Origin: CAZFZT01 sp964523675
GTDB taxonomy: Bacteria > Planctomycetota > Phycisphaerae > Phycisphaerales > SM1A02
NCBI GenBank assembly: GCA_964523675.1
Contig: CAZFZT010000021.1
Coordinates: 1 to 40,585, forward strand
Direction of reading: 5' to 3'
DNA length: 40,585 nucleotides
Below are positions 25,440 to 32,186 of the stretch, one piece after another; position 1 is the first letter of the stretch; every line of letters begins with the position of its first letter. Under the pieces are notes generated by a model, which saw nothing but the letters and a program-made list of their open reading frames with translations, was not told where the DNA came from and made no database searches. The translations under genes were made by a program, and so were the position numbers.

Positions 25440-26335
25440 CACATCGCATGTTCAGAACGCAGCGCTTCTTCGGGTCGGGATGGCGATCGCGTGCGGTGGC
25501 GGCCTGCAGTGCGGCGATCGGTGCCGCCGGTCTCTGCTCCGTCGCAGCTGCGCAGCTGACGCCGAAGGAACTTGAAGAGGTGGGAGTCACCGAGCGACTG
25601 GGGGAACGGCTGCCGCTTGACCTTGCGTTCACCAACGAAAGCGGCGAGACCGTCACGCTTGGGAAGTATCTCGGCGACGAAGGCGCCGGCAAGCCGATTA
25701 TCCTGACGCTGAACTACTACACATGTCCGATGCTCTGCCACCTGACGCTTGAGGGGTTGGTGGGGGGGTTGGAGGAGCTTGAGTGGACTGCGGGTGATGA
25801 GTTCGAGATCGTCACTGTCAGCATCAATCCGGAAGAGTCGCCGCGGCAGGCGCTGGCGTTCAAGAACGCTTACATGATGAAGTATGGCCGCGAGGCAGAC
25901 GACGGCTGGCATTTTCATGTCGGCTCAGAGCAGAACATCAAGCAACTCGCCGAGGCGGTCGGCTTCAACTACAAGTACGATGAGAAGACGGGCGAGTACG
26001 CTCATACCGCCACGATCGTCTTCATCACGCCGGATGGTGTGATTTCGAAGTACATGGACGGCGTGATGTTTCAATCGCGCGACCTTCGGCTGGCGCTCGT
26101 TGAAGCGTCAGGAGGGAAGGTCGGCTCGCCCATGGACAAAATTCTCCTGTTCACCTGCTTTCAGTGGGATCCGGATGCGAACAGTTACGTCCCCGTCGCC
26201 TGGAAGGTGATGCGGGCCGGCGGCGCGCTGACGATGATGCTGCTGGCAAGCGGTTTGTTTGTGCTTTGGCTTCGGGGAACGCGGCATGACCACACGCCTT
26301 CGGACGATGCGAAGCCGCAAGCGGCTGATCTCTGA
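25436..26335 (+). CDS. SCO1/SenC copper chaperone for the oxidase CuA site
   Basis: 299 residues. A signal or anchor segment lies at about 20-40. The thioredoxin-like SCO domain has the copper pair CPMLC (Cys 97 and Cys 101) and the distal His 190 in GEYAHTATIVF, so copper binding should be intact. A C-terminal membrane helix (about 260-282, AGGALTMMLLASGLFVLWLR) is added after the domain. SCO proteins load CuA of oxidase subunit II, which is the next gene. The ATG at 25436 overlaps the upstream stop. The 3' end carries the AGCCGCAAGCGGCT palindrome (26313-26326) and part of a heptamer repeat. Confidence 0.92.
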   Translation: MTHRMFRTQRFFGSGWRSRAVAACSAAIGAAGLCSVAAAQLTPKELEEVGVTERLGERLPLDLAFTNESGETVTLGKYLGDEGAGKPIILTLNYYTCPMLCHLTLEGLVGGLEELEWTAGDEFEIVTVSINPEESPRQALAFKNAYMMKYGREADDGWHFHVGSEQNIKQLAEAVGFNYKYDEKTGEYAHTATIVFITPDGVISKYMDGVMFQSRDLRLALVEASGGKVGSPMDKILLFTCFQWDPDANSYVPVAWKVMRAGGALTMMLLASGLFVLWLRGTRHDHTPSDDAKPQAADL

Positions 26336-26343
26336 CCTCTGAC
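26313..26343 (+). repeat. AGCCGC-AA-GCGGCT palindrome plus two CTCTGAC heptamers before coxB
   Basis: The palindrome spans 26313-26326 inside the SCO gene's last codons. CTCTGAC is repeated at 26330-26336 and 26337-26343 across the stop codon. The GTG start of coxB lies 15 nt further on. The order (palindrome, then heptamers, then non-ATG start) is that seen before actE and coxC. Confidence 0.75.
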
Positions 26344-26358
26344 CTTGATTTCTTCCAC

Positions 26359-27453
26359 GTGACCTTGTTCAACACCATCTTTGCGACACTTGCGGCGACG
26401 CCTGCTCCATCGGAAGTTGTTCCGGGAGTACGAAGTTATTGGATGCCGGAACAGGCATCCACGCTCGCGCCGGAGATCGATTTCGTCTTCAACGTCATCA
26501 CGTGGATTTCGATTTTCTTCTTCGTCCTGATCGTTGCGCTGCTGGTGATCTTCGTGCTCAAGTACCGCCGTACGAACGGTCGCCGTCCTGAAGAATCGCC
26601 GACACACCACACCGCGCTTGAACTGACGTGGACGATCATTCCGCTGATCCTGGTGATCGTGATCTTCTACTACGGGATGCAGGGGTACATCATCGCTTCC
26701 ACGCCGCCGGTGGGGGCGTACGAAGTGAACGTGACGGCCCAGAAATGGTCATGGCGCTTCGAGCACCGCAATGGCGCTCGGGAAACGGCCGAACTTGTCG
26801 TGCCGGCAAATCGGCCGGTGCGGCTCATCATGACCTCACAAGATGTGCTGCACTCGCTGTTCATTCCCGCCTTCCGCGTCAAGCAGGATGTTGTGCCGGG
26901 TCGATTCACACAGGTCTGGTTCACAGCGACGCGGCCGGGTGAGTACGACTTGTTCTGCGCGGAATACTGCGGCACCGAGCACTCGCAGATGCTGGCGCGG
27001 GTGATCGTACTTGAAGAAGGTAAGTTCGAGGAGGAGATCGAGCGGCGGGCGCAGTGGATTGACGAAGTGGCCGAGGAGCAACTGTACCTCGCTGGAGGCC
27101 GCATATACTTGAGCACGTGCATGCAGTGCCACACAGTGCAGCCGGGCATTCGACTTCAGGGTCCGTCTCTGTGGGATACGCATGAACTGCTAGTGCAGGG
27201 TGGGCAACGGCAGTTTGCCGACGGCAACAGCCGTGTGGTTGATGAGAACTACATTTTAGATTCCCTGAACGTGCCCGGGCGCGAGATCGTTGTAGGGTAC
27301 GGCAACGTAATGCCTCCTCATGATCGTCTGTCGACGCGATCGAAGATCGCTCTCATCGAGTTCATCCGCCGGCTCGACGAAATTGAACTGGACGCCCGCG
27401 GCCGCCCCAGTATTCCGGATGTTGGAGAACTAGTTGAAGAGGAAGGGCCATGA
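26359..27453 (+). CDS. coxB: Cytochrome c oxidase subunit II fused to cytochrome c (caa3 type)
   Basis: 364 residues. Two membrane helices are at about 43-67 and 89-108. The CuA domain has its ligands at His 165 (DVLHSLFIP), Cys 200, Glu 202, Cys 204, His 208 and Met 211 (CAEYCGTEHSQM). A C-terminal cytochrome c has CMQCH at 254-258 and Met 318 (GNVMPPHDR). This is the full caa3 arrangement, in which the fused haem receives electrons from complex III. The start is GTG 26359. A second hydrophobic N-terminal stretch may be a weak signal. The gene is followed by an antisense gene rather than directly by subunit I. Confidence 0.95.
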   Translation: MTLFNTIFATLAATPAPSEVVPGVRSYWMPEQASTLAPEIDFVFNVITWISIFFFVLIVALLVIFVLKYRRTNGRRPEESPTHHTALELTWTIIPLILVIVIFYYGMQGYIIASTPPVGAYEVNVTAQKWSWRFEHRNGARETAELVVPANRPVRLIMTSQDVLHSLFIPAFRVKQDVVPGRFTQVWFTATRPGEYDLFCAEYCGTEHSQMLARVIVLEEGKFEEEIERRAQWIDEVAEEQLYLAGGRIYLSTCMQCHTVQPGIRLQGPSLWDTHELLVQGGQRQFADGNSRVVDENYILDSLNVPGREIVVGYGNVMPPHDRLSTRSKIALIEFIRRLDEIELDARGRPSIPDVGELVEEEGP

Positions 27454-27503
27454 AAGAGTTTCGTGCAATCCAATATCTTCGATTGACTCTAGGGCACAAA
27501 ACA

Positions 27504-27533
27504 GGATCGGCCGATCAATCGATCGGCCGATCC
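27504..27533 (-). terminator. Perfect 13-bp hairpin, terminator for the antisense Cys-rich gene
   Basis: GGATCGGCCGATC (27504-27516) pairs with GATCGGCCGATCC (27521-27533) over an AATC loop. On the minus strand it is followed by TGTTTTGTG, a short U-run. On the plus strand there is only a weak T stretch (GAGTTTC). It lies between the convergent ends of coxB and the Cys-rich gene and may slow transcription in both directions. Confidence 0.75.
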
Positions 27534-27564
27534 CAGAGTTTCGCGCCTGTTGCGGAGCATGCGG

Positions 27565-27948
27565 CTAGTTCTGCGGTTCATCCTGCGCCTCGCAGCAGTC
27601 ATTGTAGATGCCAAGGGCGTCGTCGTAACCAGTCTCCACACCGCACCGTTCCCCGCACTCGAGGTGCTCGGGCGTGCCAAACTCGTACTCCGCGTCGCAG
27701 TCCTCTGTGCAGCACCACCAGTCGTCCCAGACGCGGCAGTAGTTTCGACACTCGCGATCGCACCCGGGGCAGCACCCCAGGGGGAAGCTCGGCCCCAAGG
27801 GACAGTCAGGTGCCTCACACTCGTCGAGAAGCCGCATTGTTGGCTCAGCAGCAGCACTGTTAGACGTTGGCACGCCAACGATCCAAATGAAAGTCAGCGT
27901 CACCACAATGAAGGTCATGAAGTAACTGAGGCCAATCTTGATGTTCAT
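27565..27948 (-). CDS. Cysteine-rich secreted protein, antisense within the oxidase cluster
   Basis: 127 residues from ATG 27948, chosen because AGGA stands about 8 nt upstream and the product then begins with a signal peptide (LSYFMTFIVVTLTFIWIVGV, cleavage near SNSAAAEP). The mature part of about 90 residues has 14 cysteines, many paired: LGCCPGC, RECRNYC, DWWCCTEDC, HLECGERC, YNDCCEAQ. It is acidic, so a disulfide-rich fold or metal binding is likely. I recognise no family. It runs opposite to all neighbours, between oxidase subunits II and I. It has its own terminator and an AT-richer flank at 28020-28130, which suggests a late insertion. Confidence 0.7.
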   Translation of the reverse strand: MNIKIGLSYFMTFIVVTLTFIWIVGVPTSNSAAAEPTMRLLDECEAPDCPLGPSFPLGCCPGCDRECRNYCRVWDDWWCCTEDCDAEYEFGTPEHLECGERCGVETGYDDALGIYNDCCEAQDEPQN

Positions 27949-28132
27949 GTTCGGAATCCTTATGAAGTTTGCTCCAACAATGTCCAAGGACGATTGCCGG
28001 ACGGAGCGCTTTCCGGCAACTCGACTTATGCGGATAGCCAAACTAACCATGATATGCGTAACCGATGTAGGTTGACTTCCCTATTTTATTGGAGCCGAAC
28101 ATAATCCTTATAGCACTGTTGGTGGCCGCACA

Positions 28133-29857
28133 ATGAGCATGATCCATTCATCGTCGCACGCAGAAGCGAGCAACTACCTCACGCACACCAAGGGAATCCT
28201 GTCGTGGATTTTCACGCTTGATCACAAGCGGATCGGCGTGATGTATCTCGTCTCCGTGCTCGCTTCCTTCCTCTTCGGCGGCCTTGCTGCGCTGGCGATC
28301 CGGACACACCTCATCGTGCCGGGGACCGAACTGCTCACGCGCGACCATTACAACCAGATGTTCACCGTGCACGGCGCGATCATGGTCTTCCTCGTGATCA
28401 TTCCGTCGATCCCCGCAGCCCTCGGCAACTTCGTTCTCCCCATTATGCTCGGCGCGAAGGATGTGGCGTTCCCGCGGCTGAATCTCTTCAGCTATCACCT
28501 TTGGGTCTTCGGCGCGCTGTTCTTGGTGTCCTCGCTGTTTTCCGGCGGCCTTGACACCGGGTGGACCTTCTATACGCCGTATTCGTCAGATCCGGATTCT
28601 GCAATGGGCGGCGTGATTCCTGCGCTGATCGGTGTGTTCATCCTCGGGTTCTCCTCAATCTTTACGGGGATGAACTTCATCGTCACCATCCACCGTCTGC
28701 GCCCGCCCGGCATGACGTGGTTCCGCATGCCGCTGTTCCTTTGGGCGCTCTATGCCACCGCGATCATTCAGGTGCTGGCGACGCCGGTGCTGGCCATTAC
28801 GCTCGGTCTGCTGGCGATGGAGCGTGCCTTCGGCATCGGCATCTTCGATCCGGCGTTGGGTGGCGACCCCGTGCTCTATCAGCATTTCTTCTGGTTCTAC
28901 TCTCACCCGGCGGTGTACATCATGATCCTGCCGGGGATGGGAATCATCTCTGAGCTGATCTCGGTTCACAGCCACAAGCACATCTTCGGTTATCGCTTTA
29001 TTGCGTTTTCTTCGGTAGCGATCGCGATCTTCGGCTTCCTGGTCTGGGGACACCACATGTTCGTCTCCGGCCAGTCGCCGCTCATGAACGTGATTTTCTC
29101 GGCGATCACGTTCAGCGTCTCGATTCCCTCAGCAATCAAAGTCTTCAACTGGTTGGCGACGCTTTATAAGGGCTCGATCTCGCTAACCACGCCGATGCTG
29201 TACGCGCTGTCGTTTATCGTCATCTTCTCGATCGGCGGCCTCACCGGCCTGCACTTGGGTACGCTGGCCACGAACGTTCATCTGCACGATACGTACTTCG
29301 TCGTCGCTCACTTCCACTATGTGATGATGGGATCTGCGCTCATTGCGATGGTTGGCGGCCTCCACCATTGGTGGCCGAAGATGACCGGGAAGATGTACAA
29401 CGAAAACCTCGGACGTCTTGGCGCGATTCTGGTGTTCTCCGGCTTCAACCTGACATTCTTCCCGCAGTTTGTTATGGGCAGCCAGGGCATGCCGCGGCGA
29501 TATCACGACTACACGGGTGGGTTGTGGTCGCCGGAGATGACGGAACTCTTCTCCACCTACCACATGTGGTCTTCGATCGGCTCGTATGTCATGGCGGCAG
29601 GGTTCTTCCTCACGGCCGGGTACCTCGTACACTCGCTGTTCCGTGGCAGGAAGGCGCCGGCCAATCCATGGGGCGGCCGGTCGCTTGAGTGGCAGTGCGC
29701 CTCGCCGCCGCCTCACAATAACTTTGACGAAGCGCCGACGGTCGGCGATTGTTACGACTTCAGCGTTCTCCGTTGGGACGAGAACGAGCAGGGCTACGTC
29801 TGGCGCGAAGACGTTGCTCGCCCAGGTACGCCCGGTTACCAGCCAGCTGCGCACTGA
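28133..29857 (+). CDS. coxA: Cytochrome c oxidase subunit I (A2-type haem-copper oxygen reductase)
   Basis: 574 residues, twelve membrane helices. It reduces O2 to water and pumps protons. Haem a and a3/CuB ligands are visible: His 80 in FTVHGAIMV, His in YSHPAVY (about 258), the CuB pair in VWGHHMFVSG, and both His in HDTYFVVAHFHYVMMG. The usual Glu of the D-channel (HPEVY) is replaced, and Tyr-Ser stands before the His, the mark of A2-type enzymes. The K-channel Lys is present in SAIKVFNW. The start is ATG 28133 or ATG 28139. CATAAT at 28100-28105 could be a -10 box if the antisense gene upstream has cut the operon. Confidence 0.96.
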   Translation: MSMIHSSSHAEASNYLTHTKGILSWIFTLDHKRIGVMYLVSVLASFLFGGLAALAIRTHLIVPGTELLTRDHYNQMFTVHGAIMVFLVIIPSIPAALGNFVLPIMLGAKDVAFPRLNLFSYHLWVFGALFLVSSLFSGGLDTGWTFYTPYSSDPDSAMGGVIPALIGVFILGFSSIFTGMNFIVTIHRLRPPGMTWFRMPLFLWALYATAIIQVLATPVLAITLGLLAMERAFGIGIFDPALGGDPVLYQHFFWFYSHPAVYIMILPGMGIISELISVHSHKHIFGYRFIAFSSVAIAIFGFLVWGHHMFVSGQSPLMNVIFSAITFSVSIPSAIKVFNWLATLYKGSISLTTPMLYALSFIVIFSIGGLTGLHLGTLATNVHLHDTYFVVAHFHYVMMGSALIAMVGGLHHWWPKMTGKMYNENLGRLGAILVFSGFNLTFFPQFVMGSQGMPRRYHDYTGGLWSPEMTELFSTYHMWSSIGSYVMAAGFFLTAGYLVHSLFRGRKAPANPWGGRSLEWQCASPPPHNNFDEAPTVGDCYDFSVLRWDENEQGYVWREDVARPGTPGYQPAAH

Positions 29858-29870
29858 TCGACACGATCGC

Positions 29871-29930
29871 TAAGCCGCAACCATCCAACTCTAACACCTA
29901 ACACCTAACACCTAACACCTAACACCCAGA
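29871..29930 (+). repeat. AAGCCGCAA motif plus heptamer array before coxC
   Basis: TAAGCCGCAA (29871-29880) is followed by six contiguous heptamers (29889-29930): CTCTAAC, four perfect ACCTAAC, and ACCCAGA. They end exactly at the TTG start at 29931. There is no Shine-Dalgarno site. This is the most regular array in the window. Confidence 0.92.
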
Positions 29931-30845
29931 TTGACCGACGCAGCACCACAAGACGTTCCGCTCCACAAGCAGGGTGAGCACGAGCATCCGCATCACCCGA
30001 ATCTCGGCCACCACTGGGAGTCACTCCAGCAGCAGTTCGAGGCCGGGAAGCTCGGCATGTGGTTGTTCCTCGCCACCGAAGTGCTCTTCTTCGGCGGCTT
30101 GTTTGTCGCGTATGCGGTGTGGCGCGGCAACAACCCGGACCTGTTCCGGTACGGAAGCCATTATCTCGACACGTTCTGGGGCGCAACCAATACCGGCGTG
30201 CTGATTCTTTCATCGCTGACCATGGCGATGGCGGTCACCTATGCGCAGCTGAACAAGCGCACCGCGCTCGTCGTGTGCCTCGGATTGACACTCCTGGGTG
30301 CATTTGGATTCATGGCGATCAAGTACGTGGAATACACGCACAAATTCCACGAAGGCATCTATCCCGGCGCGCGGTTCTATCAGCCGCCTGATCCCGAACA
30401 GTCACACTGGTGGGATCCGAACAAGCCGATTGTGACACAGGAACAGATCGCGCAGCGGGAAGCCGCCGCGATTGCCCCGGCCTCGGGAGACGCACCGGCG
30501 GTCGGTTCTGCGATGCGGCCGGCCGCAGTGGGACCGCGTGGTTTCACAGGAGAGCCGGAGGAAGGACACTCAGCGCGCGGCACACAGGAGCATCCGGTGC
30601 ATCCGCTTCAGGATCCGAATCGCCCGGTCAACGCGCACATGTTCTTCAACATCTACTTCTTCATGACCGGCCTGCACGGCATTCACGTGTTGATCGGCAT
30701 TATCGTCATCGGGTGGTTGATGCTGCGCGCCATTCGGGGCGATTTTCACAGTGCGTACTTCACGCCGGTCGATTTGGGCGGCCTGTATTGGCACCTGGTC
30801 GATCTCATCTGGATTTTCCTTTTCCCCTTGTTCTACCTGATATAA
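29931..30845 (+). CDS. coxC: Cytochrome c oxidase subunit III
   Basis: 304 residues. LGMWLFLATEVLFFGGLFVA begins the first helix, followed by further helices to about residue 135. The final part (NAHMFFNIYFFMTGLHGIHV, YWHLVDLIWIFLFPLFYLI) is standard for subunit III. Between helices, residues about 140-225 form a long Pro/Ala/Glu-rich loop not found in most relatives. The His-rich N-terminus (HKQGEHEHPHHPN) is notable. The start is TTG 29931 right after the heptamer array. Subunit III stabilises subunit I and its proton uptake. Confidence 0.93.
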   Translation: MTDAAPQDVPLHKQGEHEHPHHPNLGHHWESLQQQFEAGKLGMWLFLATEVLFFGGLFVAYAVWRGNNPDLFRYGSHYLDTFWGATNTGVLILSSLTMAMAVTYAQLNKRTALVVCLGLTLLGAFGFMAIKYVEYTHKFHEGIYPGARFYQPPDPEQSHWWDPNKPIVTQEQIAQREAAAIAPASGDAPAVGSAMRPAAVGPRGFTGEPEEGHSARGTQEHPVHPLQDPNRPVNAHMFFNIYFFMTGLHGIHVLIGIIVIGWLMLRAIRGDFHSAYFTPVDLGGLYWHLVDLIWIFLFPLFYLI

Positions 30846-30852
30846 AACTCGT

Positions 30853-30911
30853 ACAAGCCGGGGCACAGCGCAGAAGCCGCGCAGCGGTGCCCACGCGACG
30901 CCCCGAGTCGA
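30853..30911 (+). repeat. Element A, copy 3 (before oxidase subunit IV)
   Basis: 59 nt. It begins ACAAGCCGGGGCACAGCG and ends CGCGACGCCCCGAGTCGA. The inner stem is CCGC-GCA-GCGG (30877-30887). It lies in the 84-nt gap between coxC and the subunit IV gene and ends 18 nt before ATG 30930, same direction. Confidence 0.82.
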
Positions 30912-30929
30912 GAAGTAGCAAGACCTCCA

Positions 30930-31370
30930 ATGGATTCCGCACACGCACATGAAGAACACATCGGCCACGTCGTTTCGCCGAAGATCTTGATCGCCACCTG
31001 TATCGCGCTGCTGGTGTTGACGGTGATTACTGTGGCTGTGGCCAAGGTGGATTTCACGCAGTACAACATCTACGAAATGAACATCATCGTCGCGCTGGCG
31101 GTGGCGGTGGTGAAGGCGTCGCTGGTATGCCTGTTTTTCATGCATTTGTACTGGGACCGCCCGTTCAATGCCTTTGTGCTGATCGCTTCAATCGCTTTCG
31201 TCGCGCTCTTTATGGGCTTTGCGATGCTGGATGTTTCGGAGTACCACGAGCAGTTGGTGCCGGGCGATGCAAAGGATGTGGTGACCACACTTGAAGGTGC
31301 CGCTAAGGCGGTGCAAGAGCCGACGCCTCCCGCAACCGGGACCGGTGTGGCAGACCCCGCCCAACCATGA
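30930..31370 (+). CDS. Cytochrome c oxidase subunit IV family protein
   Basis: 146 residues with three membrane helices (about 14-34, 46-69, 80-100). The opening HAHEEHIGHVVSPKILIATC and the run AVAVVKASLVCLFFMHLYWD are typical of the bacterial subunit IV (COX4_pro) family. The last 35 residues are a Pro/Ala/Thr-rich tail. The start is ATG 30930, without a clear ribosome-binding site but 18 nt behind repeat element A. It overlaps the next gene by 4 nt (ATGA). Confidence 0.88.
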   Translation: MDSAHAHEEHIGHVVSPKILIATCIALLVLTVITVAVAKVDFTQYNIYEMNIIVALAVAVVKASLVCLFFMHLYWDRPFNAFVLIASIAFVALFMGFAMLDVSEYHEQLVPGDAKDVVTTLEGAAKAVQEPTPPATGTGVADPAQP

Positions 31371-32008
31371 ACGGGCCTAACCTATCTTCCGTGGCGGTTC
31401 TCGACTCACCATTCAACAATCGTTCCGAGCGCTTCGCCGCAGGTCGGCATGGGATGCTGCTGTTCCTCCTTTCGGTCAGCATGCTCTTTGCCGCGTCGCT
31501 GATCGGTTACTTCGTCATTCGGCTACAGCCGTACGTGCGCGAGGATGCCATCGGTTGGCCGAGCGACCTGCCGCCGCTGCCTGACATTCTGCTTCTGAGC
31601 ACGCTGATCCTTGGATTGAGCAGCGCGGCGATGCACGGCGCGCTCGTTGCCGCCAAGCGCGGCTGGACGCGTCGCCTCCGGTATTTCATGATGGCGACGC
31701 TCGCCCTTGGCATTGGCTTCCTGGCCATGCAGGGCGTGGCGTGGTCCAACTGGCTCGCCGCTCTTGAAGGCATGCTCGGCGAATCGGAGCCGCATCGCTG
31801 GGCGCTTGCCGCGTTTTATGTGCTCACCGGAATCCATGCGGCGCACGTTGTGGGCGGGCTCATTCCGATGCTGCTTGTGACCTGCCGCGCCTGGCTCGGT
31901 CGGTACTCCGCCGCCCACCATCCGGGTGTGTACTACTGCGCGATGTACTGGCATTTCCTCGGGATTGTGTGGCTGATCCTCTATGTGGCGTTGATCATCG
32001 GCCGGTGA
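31367..32008 (+). CDS. Second subunit III-like oxidase protein
   Basis: 213 residues, about five to six membrane helices. RHGMLLFLLSVSMLFAASLI, FYVLTGIHAAHVVGGLIPM and YCAMYWHFLGIVWLILYVAL follow the subunit III family (CtaE/CyoC-like), with the conserved ending HFLGIVWL. It is shorter than coxC and lacks its long loop. It overlaps the subunit IV gene by 4 nt and is the last gene of the respiratory cluster. It may be a second subunit III or an assembly/accessory protein. A weak hairpin follows at 32073-32105. Confidence 0.88.
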   Translation: MNGPNLSSVAVLDSPFNNRSERFAAGRHGMLLFLLSVSMLFAASLIGYFVIRLQPYVREDAIGWPSDLPPLPDILLLSTLILGLSSAAMHGALVAAKRGWTRRLRYFMMATLALGIGFLAMQGVAWSNWLAALEGMLGESEPHRWALAAFYVLTGIHAAHVVGGLIPMLLVTCRAWLGRYSAAHHPGVYYCAMYWHFLGIVWLILYVALIIGR

Positions 32009-32072
32009 GTCGCGTTACAATCCGCCGCTTCTTGAACAGAGCAATTCACTACGTGGAAGTGGGCGCCTTGGC

Positions 32073-32105
32073 TGATCTGTCTGAGCGATCGACGCCTACA
32101 GATCA
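32073..32105 (+). repeat. Inverted repeat after the oxidase cluster
   Basis: TGATCTGT (32073-32080) and ACAGATCA (32098-32105) form an 8-bp stem with a 17-nt loop. No T-run follows, so it is not a standard terminator, but it is the only hairpin I see behind the last oxidase gene. Confidence 0.4.
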
Positions 32106-32186
32106 ACGCGCTCTTCATTGCCCTCCGCCATGCGCCTCCGTGGCCCTCTGCGGTGAACCGGCTTCATTTGATACGCCCCCAATTCC

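Noticed and set aside
27948..28050. Longer start (28050) of the Cys-rich antisense gene
   Set aside because: The extension would place a charged segment before the signal peptide, while ATG 27948 has a Shine-Dalgarno site at the right distance.
20705..29930. Heptamer arrays as CRISPR or telomere-like sequence
   Set aside because: Units are only 7 nt with no spacers, arrays are short, and each sits inside an operon before a gene; no cas genes are present.
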